A stretch of 64,000 bases of DNA from Sipunculus nudus (Eukaryota; Annelida; Sipuncula; Golfingiida; Sipunculidae): assembly GCA_026874595.1 (NCBI GenBank), contig CM049316.1, positions 59,965,676 through 60,029,675 of the forward strand, given 5' to 3'. The position numbers were made by a program, and so were the translations under genes. A model generated the notes under the pieces. It was given only the letters and a program-made list of their open reading frames with translations. It was not told where the DNA came from and did not search any database. Positions 1 through 12,000 of this stretch are shown here, piece by piece (position 1 is the first letter of the stretch; every line of letters begins with the position of its first letter).

Positions 1-774
1 ATTTTCATCTTTCAAGAAGATAAAATAATACAATTTCCATACGATTTCCTTTATTATGTAGTGGCTTTACCTGTTTAGCAAGAAGAAACCTGTCATTTTC
101 ATGCTTTTCAGAGATCAAATGACATTTTTATCGAAACATACAAAAAAAGGTCAAAAATAAAATACCGCCCGCCCGCACTGATTTCTGAAAAAAAGTGCCT
201 GAGAACCATACCCTTTTATTTTTTTGGCCTAAGCAATGCTGATTTATTTTTCACAGCATATTCACAAAAGGATATATTTTTTTAAATCTGAAATTTGAAA
301 GAGTTTGATAAAAAAAAGTGTAGATTTTATTTAAATTTTCAAACACCATGTCATGTATTGTTTAAATCGAGCCAACCCAGTACAGTGGCGTGGAGTAAGT
401 GCTAGAGCCCTTACCTAAGCCGGCCCTTATATAACTTGCTTCACTCCAGGCAGCTAGCTCCCTTTGCTCAGCAGAGCAAGGCTTCCCCTTTGATATTAGG
501 ACATGATAAGGCCATTATTCCAAGTGTGTACCTATTGTAAGGAGGTGTCCCCAGGTAGTATCAACACTCACTTTGATCCAGTCTGCTTGCTGTATGTTAC
601 TGATGCTCAGGGCTGGAGTTTGCACATGCTCAAAGAAATACAGCCAGTTACTGATGAGCACATTGCAGGAACAATTTTGGTTTAAATTATGGATGTGCAG
701 ACAGTTTTGAGTTATTTAAATTATTTAAATTGAGAGAATTGTTACTGTTTGTTACCTTCAGGTAGTGCTGCCAA
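1..774. other. Upstream region of GINS2, noncoding
   Basis: AT-rich sequence upstream of the GINS2 start codon. I see no convincing ORF or RNA gene. A stretch at about 380-450 has imperfect inverted ends (GGAGTAAG-type at left, CTTGCTTCACTCC at right) and may be a short MITE-like insertion. The GINS2 promoter and any 5' UTR exon must lie here or further left, but no TATA box or initiator could be assigned with confidence. Confidence 0.5.
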
Positions 775-864
775 ATGGATCCAGCAGAGGTTGAATTTCT
801 GGCAGAAAAAGAAATCATCACAGTGGTTCCCAACTTCTCACAGCACAAGATTTACTTGATAGGT
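775..864 (+). CDS. GINS2: GINS2 coding exon 1
   Basis: Codes the first 30 residues, ending HKIYLIG, with donor GTAAGT at 865 in phase 0. The 3' end of this exon, its donor and about 40 bases of intron have a second, decayed copy near 1083-1150. Confidence 0.95.
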
Positions 865-3653
865 GTAAGTACATAAATCAATCAATGGTACACTTATTGA
901 AACTCTAAAAGTCATAATACCTTCAGTCTCAAAAAGATGATCTTGTACTTTCTGTAAAGAAAACATTTTGGAGTCATTTTGGAGTCAGTTTAATTAATTC
1001 ATTCTAATCTATTCAGGGCATGAAATTAATGGTTAACTGTTTGCCTAGGCAAGTAAAAGTTCCAGAAAGTGATGGTAGGGCAACAGCACAAGATTTACTT
1101 GATAGGTGCAAGTACCTAACCAGAACAAGAGTAACTTATTGAAACTCTTAAAGGGGCCCAATTGCCTGTAACACATGTTGAGTTAACCCAAAAAATAACT
1201 TCTTCCTTTTAAAATTAATCTGTGCCTGCCAAAATATTGCCTTGGAATTGTTTGCTTACTTCTGTAAACGAGTGTTAAAAACAGTGGACCGGGCGCGATC
1301 GCAGGTGTCAACATAAACACCGTGCGTGGGGCCGCAAGCAGCAGGGAACTTCAACACATGTCAACCAAGAAATGCTATGACTGACTTGGCCAAAAAAAAA
1401 TAAAACATGTTCCTGCAGGCTGAAACAGCACGTATTACCCCTCTTAATCGGACTTCCAGTCAAGCGGTCTTGTAACGATTAACAGGCACACATGGACTGT
1501 GTTTACCAACACGCAGAGCCATAACAAGGATAAATTGTCACATATAGCTTGAGTAACTTACTCAGAGTAAGTATTTGTTAGCAAAAAATGTGTAAACAAC
1601 AGATCTTATCTTGGCAAAAAATAATTGTTTAAATATTATTGTATAACCAAAGCAACTCTGAAATATAGACATTTGTGTTTATTTTTAGGGTGAAATTGGT
1701 CCATTCAACCCAAGCTTACCTGTGGAAGTACCACTGTGGCTTGCTGTCAATCTCAAACAGAGACAAAAGTGTCACATTGTCCCTCCAGAATGGATGGATG
1801 TAGGTGAGGATGATTTAGACACTTGTAATGCCTTTTGTCATAGGCTCTGAGCTGTGTCTTACCAGCTACAGGCCTTGACTAACTGTGCCAGTACTCATTT
1901 AGGTTATACAAGGGTTAAAATATTCAAGAGTTGTGAGAATTTTCCTTTGAAAGTAAAACTATATACATTCAAGTGCATGTACCAAGTAAAAGGAACATTC
2001 TTAGTTCCCTCAAAATTAAGATTTCTCTTTTTAAATCAACGTTTTATCTCTCTCTCTCATTTATCTCACTTTCCATTATATATATGTGGGCTTGCCATCA
2101 GAATGCATGTTAATGTCCTAGTTCATGACTTGTTCAATATTGGCACAATATGCAAGTTTCACTACTTGAGTGGTAACATTGATATTTTCACAAAGAGATT
2201 ATAGTCCACTAAAATAGGTGCATTCTTATGTTTTAAAATATTGCAAAATGTTAATTTGTATAGGAAATTAGTTGAGGTAAAAATTGTTAAGTCATATAAT
2301 TTTTCAGCACCACATTTATTATTTCTAGATAAACTGGAAGAGAAAAAGCTGGAGGAAACAGAAAGTAAATTCTTCACCAAGATGCCCTCCCAACACTTCA
2401 TGGAAGTTACTCAGCTACTGATGAAATGGTAAATTAATTATGTGCGTTATTATCATACAAAGACAGTTATATATTCCTCCATCTTGTGGCAAGATATTAT
2501 TATGTGAATATTGTAAACTGTTATTTATATAATGTATATTTATATGTTGTTATGTTGTAGCTTATAAAATAGTTCTTGGAAAGGGACAACTGCAAACAGA
2601 TTTTTGGGGATTTATAGTGTACTGAAAAAAAAGTAAAATCCATTACAGTCCATACAATGTCAGTACCATCAGGTTACATTGATCTCTGGCCAAGATCCAT
2701 GTTTTAATTTCACAAAACAAGGTAAATAATGCGGGGAATAAATTGTGAAATGGATTTATGGTTATAATAGCTAAAGCACCCAACAGAAACATGCAGTACC
2801 TCACAGTTTACATGTTTGTGGGTTGGGATTGATCTGTGGCTAAGCTGTCATACAATACAGCATTTCATCTCCATCTTTTGAGATTTTGACAATTAGCTAA
2901 TATACACTATGCAATAATTAATATATACAATAATTTATTCTTTCAGTGCCACTGATGACATTCCCAGAGCAGATGAAATTAGAACATTAGTCAAGGATAT
3001 ATGGGACCTGAGGATGGCCAAACTCAGAAGCAGCATAGATGTGTTTGTCAAAGGAGACCTCACTCATGCTAAGGTAAACCTGCTCCCCCTATTGTACTTT
3101 TATCTAGTGTACTACCATGTATGGACTGTTACCTGGTAGTTGAGAAGTGTACACGGTGAATTTTCTCTTCCTAAAACTCCCTACTTATAGGGACTTCAAA
3201 TCTAATACCAGCATGACATGAAAGCCAGAAGAGTAGAAAAATCAACAGATTCTTAAAAATATCAGAGAAAAATAAGTGTTTCATGCATACTTTTTTAACT
3301 TTTTTTTTTTATTTAACCTTGGTCAAGCAAACTACAAAGTGAGCTGAGGTTACTGTTTTAAAGTTAAAGTTCTGCCATGTGTGTAAAACATTGTGACTAT
3401 AGAGACAAAGATTAAAGTATCTAAATGTACAGCATTATTTCCTTTTTTTTATCTTTACATTTCTGTGGTAATGTCTTATGTAACATATATATTCATGTGT
3501 TTGCATTATTAAGAGACCTGTTTCTGTTTTTAGCTGAACCACCTGACACTGATGGAGATAAACACAGTGCGGCCATTCTTGACCATCGCTCTGGATCACA
3601 TGCAGCAGCTGAGGAAAAACATGCAGGCAGCCGTCAGACCAACACAGGACTGA
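775..3653 (+). CDS. GINS2: GINS2 / PSF2, DNA replication complex GINS subunit (five exons, complete)
   Basis: Spliced CDS: 775-864, 1689-1803, 2329-2428, 2947-3073, 3534-3653 (552 bases, 183 residues plus stop). All introns are GT-AG and all phases join. The product starts [20 protein letters not shown] and contains the family's [24 protein letters not shown] and PPEWMDV blocks, then [20 protein letters not shown] and LTLMEIN near the C-terminus. Length and order match animal PSF2 (about 185 residues). PSF2 forms the heterotetrameric GINS complex with SLD5, PSF1 and PSF3; GINS joins CDC45 and MCM2-7 as the replicative helicase in the nucleus. The N-terminal part corresponds to the small beta-rich B domain and the rest to the helical A domain. 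The start is the first ATG of the conserved N-terminus. It is convergent with GSE1. Identity is near certain; the 5' UTR is not resolved. Confidence 0.97.
865..1688 (+). other. GINS2 intron 1
   Basis: 824-base intron. It carries a partial copy of the exon 1/intron 1 junction (1083-1150) and a CpG-containing block at about 1286-1335 with the palindrome GCGATCGC that stands out from the AT-rich surroundings. No coding sequence seen. Confidence 0.85.
1083..1150 (+). repeat. Decayed copy of the GINS2 exon 1-intron 1 junction
   Basis: The stretch CAGCACAAGATTTACTTGAT followed by AGGTGCAAGTAC repeats the exon 1 end at 841-870, where the donor reads AGGTGTAAGTAC. The similarity continues into the intron (TTATTGAAACTCT in both). 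In the copy the donor GTAAGT has become GCAAGT, so it is a GC donor or dead. About 245 bases separate the two copies. Confidence 0.85.
1689..1803 (+). CDS. GINS2: GINS2 coding exon 2
   Basis: Acceptor TTTTTAG before 1689. Codes [20 protein letters not shown] to PPEWMDV, the most conserved PSF2 segment. Donor GTGAGG at 1804, phase 1. Confidence 0.95.
1804..2328 (+). other. GINS2 intron 2
   Basis: 525-base AT-rich intron ending in TTTCTAG. Open frames crossing it are not conserved sequence. Nothing else seen. Confidence 0.8.
2329..2428 (+). CDS. GINS2: GINS2 coding exon 3
   Basis: Starts in phase 1 and codes [15 protein letters not shown], then [15 protein letters not shown], matching the PSF2 region between the two domains. 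Donor GTAAAT at 2429, phase 2. Confidence 0.95.
2429..2946 (+). other. GINS2 intron 3
   Basis: 518-base AT-rich intron ending in TTCTTTCAG. No other feature seen. Confidence 0.8.
2947..3073 (+). CDS. GINS2: GINS2 coding exon 4
   Basis: Codes (C)[17 protein letters not shown] and the helical segment up to LTHAK. Donor GTAAAC at 3074, phase 0. Confidence 0.95.
3074..3533 (+). other. GINS2 intron 4
   Basis: 460-base AT-rich intron ending in CTGTTTTTAG. No other feature seen. Confidence 0.8.
3534..3653 (+). CDS. GINS2: GINS2 coding exon 5 with stop
   Basis: Codes [20 protein letters not shown] and ends [12 protein letters not shown] at 3651-3653. The correct reading frame begins CTG at 3534; another frame open across the same region is only a shadow. 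Confidence 0.95.
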   Translation: MNHLTLMEINTVRPFLTIALDHMQQLRKNMQAAVRPTQD

Positions 3654-4463
3654 GCAGTGTTAAAATGCTTCTACAGGACTGAAATACATGGCTGCATAAG
3701 CCACACACTACACAGGACTGGACAGGTGTTGAGTGAAATTCCACAAACTAAGCTTCGTAAGTGAAGTGTGAACTGATGGACTGTTAATACATAGCCCAGC
3801 AATGCTGTGGCCATGTCATGAAGTTATGATTATATTCAGTTTATGTAAATCAGAGTATGAATAATTACTCCATTAAGCTTAAAATCTCTGTAAATGTATT
3901 CTGGTGAATTGGCAGAAGTGTAAAGTGGTACATTTGTTATCCGAGTGATATTATTTGGCCAGGAATTTCTCAGTTCAAGCAGGCCTTATGCTTTAAAATT
4001 GCTCCTGTGGTGATTTTCATGCATAAATGTACATTTGCCTGTAACTAGACAGAATAGACATGCAAGTTTTACACAGTTAAAATATATGAGAGATATTTTT
4101 TGGATATACACATACTTGCACACGGGTGTTTGAATTAACTCTGGTCAATGGACTGCCAAATGTATCAGATTAGATTTTCTGCAGGTATACCCTCCATGGG
4201 TGAAAAGGTGCCGTATAGAGCAACTTTTGAGTCAACATATCCAAGGTGCACTAAACTTCATTGTTTTGGCCTTGAAAAGAATTTACCCCTTGCAAAATCA
4301 TAAACAGGAAAGCTTATCTTAAGATTTTGTGCAAGTCAGACATTGCTAACTTTCACCTTCATTGCTGCTTAGCATAGAGTGACACCTGGTGGATTGTCGG
4401 ACAGTTATTCTGTTTCTCAGAAAAGGATGAACAGGTGTTTCAGTTAAAATGGACACTCAGAAA

Positions 4464-4469
4464 AATAAA
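4464..4469 (+). terminator. Possible GINS2 poly(A) signal (proximal)
   Basis: AATAAA about 810 bases after the GINS2 stop codon. Downstream sequence is T-rich. No transcript evidence. Confidence 0.35.
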
Positions 4470-5056
4470 AAGATGCTGTTTCACCACTGCTCAGTTCTTG
4501 TTACTTCTCAGTGATACCTTTAAAGGTTATATTATTAACTAATCCTCGTGTGTTTAATGAGGTGGTGCTTGTTATTTTAAAGCCACATAAATCTCCACTA
4601 GCCAATATAGCCTGGCGCACCGCCAGCCTATCATTTCTCACTGCCACCCTTTAATGCTACCTGCCACTCTTTCATCTGTCCCCACCACCCTTCCTCTGTC
4701 CCTGCCAGACATACAGTGGTCAAATTTGTCAGGAATAGCAAGGACTGGCCTTGCAGACTGGACCTGCATGGGGTTTTGCTGAGTGATTTAAAGCCTGGAG
4801 TAATTGAGCTGGTGTCAGCTTGGATCTTATCATCACAGCCAGTGACATCAGGTTTCTAGATGGGTATAAAGGCAGCCAATTGTTGTAGAGTAAAGCCTCA
4901 ACCCTGCTAAATTTTCCCTGGTTCCCTTATTGCTTTTTATTAACACAGTGCCTGTTGGCAGGGGTATTGGTTAACACTGACACATATTCTGACTGTGGCT
5001 TCTAGGAAGGTATATTCACTCAGTTCATAACAGTTGGTCTTAAGTGTGGATGATAC

Positions 5057-5062
5057 AATAAA
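5057..5062 (+). terminator. Possible GINS2 poly(A) signal (distal)
   Basis: AATAAA followed 20-30 bases later by a GT-rich stretch (TTTTGTTGTTGTTCTC), the usual arrangement of a cleavage site with a GU-rich downstream element. It would give a 3' UTR of about 1.4 kb. Confidence 0.45.
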
Positions 5063-5490
5063 TTTCTATAATATTTTCATTTTGTTGTTGTTCTCATACA
5101 AACACATTACACATGCCCTTACTCTTGCTCTTAATGTTCTTTCATGCATAAAAAGCCATACAGATTAAATTTTTAATCAGAAAAAAAATACATGATGCGT
5201 GACATGAAGTTACCAAGACCGTGCCTACCACCACCCTATCGGAATTTCTAGTGGAGAACACTAACTTTTGTTTCTTTATAATGGAGGCAGAGCTGCCTTG
5301 AAATTTTTTGCACGAAACTTAGTTTGTCTCAGAACCCTTGTCTGTATGTTTTTCGTGATCACTGTTTAAAGAATATATTTTAGGCCAAAGAATAAGATGT
5401 TCCGCTGATTTTGTGACAAGGGATATTGTTTCAAGTAAAATTTATTTACTTTGCCACCCTGTTGCATTGTTTTCAGTGATGGACCGATGA

Positions 5491-5910
5491 TTGCCTCTTT
5501 CTGGTAAAGCTGGAGAGTACGTTCCTCCCATGATAGGCTTTCCATATCTATCATACTGAGAGCTGTTTATAAGACAATTGTGACGTCACAAAGGAAGGTT
5601 GCATATGATGTCACCAGCTGGAATGGCTCCTTTTTTCTCCGTTTCACCGGTGATGAATATGTCTCAAATATTGATTACTGTTGCGTCATATTTTGGATTA
5701 TTGCCTCTTTCTGGTAAAGCTGGAGAGTACGTTCCTCCCATGATAGGCTTTCCATATCTATCATACTGAGAGCTGTTTATAAGACAATTGTGACGTCACT
5801 AAGGAAGGTTGCATATGATGTCACCAGCTGGAATGGCTCCTTTTTTCTCCGTTTCACCGGTGATGAATATGTCTCAAATATTGATTACTGTTGCGTCATA
5901 TTTTGGATTA
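5491..5910. repeat. 210-bp tandem duplication, two copies
   Basis: 5491-5700 and 5701-5910 are almost identical; the one difference I see is CACAAAGG against CACTAAGG. Each copy contains the palindrome TGACGTCA (a full CRE/CREB-ATF site) and a second CGTCA further on. The near identity indicates a recent event or gene conversion. Confidence 0.95.
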
Positions 5911-7264
5911 TTTGTTTCAAGGCAAGACATTAATTTTCACTCAGGCTGTTGGCAGAATAGCTCCTGCAACCACTGAGCTAGATTGGACCGGACTTGTTAC
6001 TGCAGGTTTTCTAACAAAACAGGTCTCGTATTTCCACACTGGTATTCAGCCCCTCAGTTTAAATGGAAACCCTTGTTATCAATCATCCGCTGTGGCAACG
6101 GACCAGTGTCAAGTCTGTGTAAACCAGTATTTCAATTAAGATTGTAGAAAAAGAATAGTCCCCTGGTGAAAACTATGGTTAACAGAGGTCCATATAATAT
6201 CCGGGATTTCAAATTTCCTCTGCCAATGAAGTTAAATTATCTGCCCTGTCTGTAAGAATTATGCATTGTCCACAAAACTTTAGCAGGCTTATTCAATTTC
6301 TACAAAGCTTTGTAAAGCCTGAAGGGTGTTGAAATGAAATGTTGTGGATCCAGTAGTGTTGGTTTTCTTTGGCAAAGGTGTTCTCTATACAGAGTGCAAT
6401 TCCATTGTCCCAGACCTCTGGTCATGTGTGAACTTCAAACCCTTAAAGCAAGTTCTGTGGATTTGTCAAAATGAGCCACCAAATTCTTTTGCCTTGAGTG
6501 TTTATAAATTTGCTTAATGCACCTTTACACACAGGGCATGGCATGGTTCATTCTTGCAATCCCATATAGCAGTATTTTGGATAGAGTAACTCCCTTGAGA
6601 CCACACTGAGATTTAAACAAATTAATAATGGCAATAGACTTTGCATTAATTTATATTGTATAGTTTCATATATTTCTATGTGTACCTAATAAAACGGAAC
6701 AAACAAATGTATTTTTGTTACCCGTAACTTGTTTTTGTTAATTTACTTTGTTGAATGTGGCCCATTAGTGACCTTACAGATGTTCCAGGTGGCCCTTGGG
6801 GATAAGTTTTCTCACCTCTGTGCTAGGGGTATTAAAGGGGCTTGAGAACCTGGTTAGACCAGTGGTTAGGCTACTGCACAGGAGTCGCCTTATATACAGA
6901 GTTCTACTACACCTATTTTCTTTTCAATATCTGAAAAATTACAAGGGGAAAAATTTTGTATCAACCTCTGGTTCCATAATTTTTGAAACAGAACAGCAAC
7001 TTAATCTCATTTCATTTCTTGGTTATTTATTCCCATGGTTGGATGCAAATTTAACAACAGCTGTACTGTTACTACATTGCACAAAAAGATGGCTGGAATT
7101 GCACTGAAGCCAGAGACTGCAGAACCTTGCCGTGCTGCCATCTAGGGAGTAAAGAGTGAATAACAATTTCATATATCTTTTTACTATGTAAATTCAAGAA
7201 TCTGTATTCTGAAATTCTTCCCAAGTTTTAAAATGAGCTGTAGTGCTAGGTCCATACAGACATG

Positions 7265-7265
<1 letters not shown>

Positions 7266-7298
<33 letters not shown>
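7266..7298. repeat. (GACA)n microsatellite
   Basis: About eight units of GACA/CAGA. Confidence 0.95.
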
Positions 7299-8234
7299 TG
7301 CATACACTTGCTCTTCCCTTGAGGCATGTCAATAACAAAAACACACACAGCACAATGAATTCATTAACTTTTAATAACTGATGAACACACAAAGAGAGAG
7401 CTGGAATGTGATCTCCATCAGACAGGGTTTCACATGCCCTGCCATTATAGATTTGAAAAATAATTCTTCAGTCATGCTACAAGCCATCCATAATTAATCT
7501 GCACATAAACATTAACCAATATAGTCAAACTGGTGATCAGGTCTGTAGCTTCATGTTAATATTAAGCACGATTACTCCAACTCATGGTCAGTACTTCACT
7601 GCCGTCTAACGAACGTACTTTACAATATTTAAATTTGACTGCTACCATGCCATAACTTCATTCTGTTCACTCCTTTGTCATCTACAGACTAAAGAAATCT
7701 CTGTTGTTCTGGTAATTAATTATTTATACCTTTCCAATAGCTTCAGCATCAGCTTCACAGAGTAATAGTGAACGCAACATTCAGGTATATATACTTTTAC
7801 AGAAGTTAAATTTAACAGCTTTTCTGCTGTTAGGATAAATCCAAACAAATTACCACTGTTCAACTGAAGAGCTGCACTCAAACATTGTCAAGTATCCCAC
7901 AAGGATTGATTTTTACCTTTTAAATTTGTATTATTACCACATAAAGGAAACCTTGCATGACTGTGATCACTTACTCAATCAAAACATTGAATCAACCAAC
8001 ACTATGTTATAACCAGTCAAATCCATGTAACACAACGAGGGTTTGTAGTCACATGTTAACACATCATCATAATGACAGCACATTCTTATCATGAAAACAT
8101 TCCACATTTGGTCACTGAATGAACACTGATGTGGCTGATGAGTTATTCCGTTCCAACAAGTGTGATAATAAACATTGAACGGTATGATCCTGGTCACCTC
8201 CTGGTCCCTGTAGACTACAGCGCCACCTACTTCC

Positions 8235-8240
8235 TTTATT
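8235..8240 (-). terminator. Possible GSE1 poly(A) signal
   Basis: Minus-strand AATAAA about 730 bases after the GSE1 stop. It is the best hexamer I see close to the end of the gene, but other sites further left (for example 7026-7031) are possible. Confidence 0.3.
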
Positions 8241-8589
8241 TGGATTGCCACTTCTCAACACCATCATTTTACTGCCAGCAGGTATGAACAATCCGCTGAC
8301 TGCTGCATCTTATGTATACAGATTCCTGCACCTATGCATCAGAATGTCAGGCAGTCAGCATCTGTCTTTTGAGCAGTATCATGCAAGTTTCTGTTGCCCG
8401 CCAACAACACTTCCTCCTTTTTATGATGTATCTGGTAATATCCAGTCATTTATCTATCACCATCATAATCACCCTCATCGTAAGCCCTTCCCTCACAGGT
8501 TTTTCCGTTTTCTACTCTCGGGTGCATACTGAGCCAAGTACACAAATATGGCACTAACAAAAACTCTCCAAGTCTTGTGGCCAATTCAG

Positions 8590-8890
8590 CAGCTTCTCCA
8601 GGAATTCTGTGATGTATCCTATTTTACCACAACTTCAACAGAATCATTTCTATTTTGGCAGCTGCTCCATGAATTCACAAGCAATTTTCTTTTGCTCTGG
8701 TGATGTTCCATTTCAGGAGCTGCTCCGGGAATTCTCCTGAACCAGTTTCCCTTTTGTAGCTGCTCGAAGAATTCTGAAGAACTGTTTCCATTTTAACAGT
8801 TGCTCCAAGAATTTTAGAGCACTGTTCAATTTTAGAAATTACTTCAGAAATTCTGAGGAACTTTTCATTTTAAAAGATGCTCTTAGTAAA
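8590..8890 (-). repeat. Degenerate ~40-bp tandem repeat in the GSE1 3' UTR
   Basis: On the plus strand the motif GCTGCTCCAAGAATTCTG recurs with changes near 8593, 8662, 8721, 8761, 8801, 8841 and 8878. The spacing is 40 bases in the best-kept part, followed by ACTGTTTCCATTTT. It lies just beyond the GSE1 stop codon, so it is probably transcribed in the 3' UTR. Confidence 0.75.
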
Positions 8891-8970
8891 AGAGTTCCAT
8901 TCCAGTAAGTGTTCAACACCCCTCCAGAATCATCCTATATTCTTTCATTCATAACTTGTACTGTGTTGTG

Positions 8971-9066
8971 TCATCGTAGTCCTGTTAAATATTTCTTCAG
9001 GAGATCAAGTCCTCTCTGGCAGTGAACACGTTCCTTTTCCAACCTTTCTTTATTCTGTAGCATTTC
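8971..9066 (-). CDS. GSE1: GSE1 exon 16, C-terminus
   Basis: Acceptor TTTTACAG. Codes EMLQNKERLEKERVHCQRGL, then DLLKKYLTGLR and TGA (8971-8973). It is the last heptad-rich part of a coiled coil that continues from exon 15. Joined in phase 0. Too short to show up as a long ORF. Confidence 0.9.
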   Translation of the reverse strand, partial: EMLQNKERLEKERVHCQRGLDLLKKYLTGLR

Positions 9067-12000
9067 CTGTAAAATAATTAAATAAATTTAGAAAACAATG
9101 CAGAGAAACAAATTTAAATAATTTGAATATAAAAATAAGAAACGGATTGTTTTACAGTTAAACCTTGTTGTGTCAAGCCCTTTTTAATCAAAGAACCCAA
9201 TTGTGTCCTCAGTATGCTCAAAATTTAGTTATTTATTAACAAATAACACTTGTTTGTGTCAAACCTAGATAAGTAAAAGCCTTATTGTAAGTTTCTTGGA
9301 CTTTGAAACAAAAGGGTTTTATGATACCACACAGTCACGCAAAAGGGTTTTACGATAATAAATTTGATCAAATGATACTTAGTCTGACATGTAGAGCCGA
9401 GCCACTGAGCATCAAAACAATGATATTGGTCACTGTCATGGAATGGTATGAACAATACCACTACAGTCATACTCATACTGGTCAGGGTACTTCATAGCAT
9501 GTATTGGAGCATTCACACAGCACATGCACAAATAATCTGACTCTAATTGTAATGCCTGTATTTTAAACAGACCCATAAGTTCAAGAATGCAGTAAGAATG
9601 CAATACTGAAATTTTATACTTTTTAAGTGTATTATAATAGACTACTTTTTATACTTTTTCTCACATTTTCTGAAGTGCCATGTTTTTCATATTTTTTTTT
9701 CCTATCATCTTCAAGATGGTTATTATCATCCCACAAAGTCTGGGACTAGGTTGACAAAGATGTGCTAATTCAGTGTCTCACATGTATATATGTATGCTTT
9801 TAATCAGGTAAATTTTTTTTTTATCTAACTGACCAATTGATGAACAAATAAAATATGCTTTACCAAGATTTCATATCCAATACAAAACTGCATTATGGGG
9901 TTTGTTTAAAGAACAACATGCAAGCACTTTTTGCATTGTTATACTGTTTTAGACTACTTTTTCTTAGATTTCTTAGACTGATCTTTTAGACTATTTACCA
10001 TTTTTTGCATGCCATTATACTTTTCCCATAAAATGTAGCGTGGAAGGGTTTCAATATGCTTTCAGTTGCAATGTGACTAAGATGTAGCAGTCATGATGAC
10101 ACATACCCCCATTTTCCGGCTGAGTGCCTCAGCGTTCTGGTTCAGCTGCTGGTTCTGCTGCCTCAGGTTGTCACACTGCTCCATCAACACTTGCTTCTCC
10201 AGAGCTTGCTCTGTAACATCAGCAAGAGGACAGTCAGACACAGGTCTACTGGTTATGTTTATGTTATTATTGATACTATCAGTGTCTTGGGTGATTCTGC
10301 AAGGCTCGAAAAATTGTTGTGCTAGGCTGAGCAAAGTGACAAAATGGAAACAAACGCCATTTAGGCAAATGCCATTAGGCATTTGGATAAATCTGCAGTA
10401 TTACTGGAATGGAATTGATAATCTGCAGAGTGATATATATGTTATCAATGCATTTTTCTAATGCTGCATAAAACACAGTAAAACATAAAGCCTTAAAACT
10501 TTGGCAAACATATGAATAAATGAAAAGAATTTATCTGAGTAAAGGCACTAAAGGGATGGATGGGGGGGGGGGGGGGTTTAAGCCCCAAACCCACCTGGCT
10601 CTGCTCCCCTCCCCCTGATGTGTCACAAAATTCTACAGGCAAGGGTTAATTAAGTTCACTGAACAAGTGTTACCATTTAACTATAAAATCTGGCTAATAT
10701 TTCAAAACTTAAGGGATTCTATGTTTACAAATGCCACAGCTTTAGTGAACTTAGTATTTTTACATAATTTTTACAAAATTTTAGTGTCAGCCATTTAAGT
10801 TTTATACCTTCAACATATTTCTGATAGGACTCCAGGACAGCTTCAATGCCAGGCCACTTGAATGTGTCATTCTTCTCTTTGACTTCCGTGCGGGCATGTT
10901 TACGGTGGGAATGAGACTGGGGAACCATTAGATATTCTCTTCTCTTGTTGTCTGCACTGCCAGGTCGCAGTCCAGGACTGGTGCACCCTCTAGTGTTACT
11001 CCCTGTAATTCCCACACAACCATTGGTATAATACATGCAAGCTTCAATAAATGACATTACACTTTATAGTTGTATATTTTTTATTGTCTTGTTTATGATG
11101 CAGACACTTTCCTAAAGTTGGCAGTTTTTTACAGCCCAATTTTTCCTAATGCATTATTTGTATTAGTATCATATTTAGCATTTACTCTATCGCCAGGTCT
11201 TACATTAATTAAAATACTGGTGATATTATAGGTACAGATGTCATCAAAAATGTACACAAAGTTCAGTTTCAAAATGTGTTAGTTTTGCTTTTCACAATAA
11301 TAATTAAAATAAATATCTTATTTCAATAGAAGATGGGACTTTTTTTTTTTACACAGTCAGATAAAAATTGTCACCTCTTTTACTGGAGAGTTCTTGCTGC
11401 CTTGTTGACTGGAGCACAGACTTGTGGAACTCCTGTGCAAATTGCTGACTCATCATCCGACTTGGGTCCTTATTGGTGGATTGAATCACAGATTGGCTCT
11501 GATTGGCTGGCAGGTCCTGAGTCTTGGAGCTTGATTGGCTGCTACTGGACAGTAGTGGAATGCTTGCCTGGTCCTTGTGGTGGTCTGCTAGGTTTTCTGG
11601 GACTGAAGAACTGCGTGGCCTCTGTGCCTGAGGCTCGGTGGCTTCTGATTCGCTGAGTTTTCTTTTCAGCGAGGACTGACTAGATGCTTCTGTAAGGTAA
11701 ATTTGGGGCAGCATGTTTTTGATTGAAGTTATAGCATATGTGATATGTGGGTAAACACAAGTTCAGATGTGACTAAATAACATTATATTAAGAACAGCTA
11801 CATAGGAGGATACACAGAGCTGAAATGTACAGAAACACTGACTATTTAATATTTTATGCTCGGTTAGTATGGCTATGCCCTAGTAAAAGTTGAGCAATGA
11901 CAAAAGTTTATGAGAAGCTCCAACATGAAGTTCAGTAGTCTTACAATATGACGTGAAACCAGAAGTTTTCAGCACAAGTTATGCCATATTAAGTTCTGCA

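Larger units (their letters stand above)
3654..8970. other. Convergent 3' region between GINS2 and GSE1
   Basis: About 5.3 kb holding the 3' UTRs of both genes and the space between. It contains candidate poly(A) signals, a 210-bp perfect tandem duplication (5491-5910), a GACA microsatellite (7266-7298) and a 40-bp degenerate repeat (8590-8890). Open frames at 5891-6139, 6796-7107 and 7979-8557 resemble no protein I know and are treated as chance. Confidence 0.7.

Noticed and set aside
7979-8557. Open frames of 81-95 codons on both strands near the GSE1 3' end
   Set aside because: Probably 3' UTR or intergenic sequence; overlapping frames on both strands and no domain.
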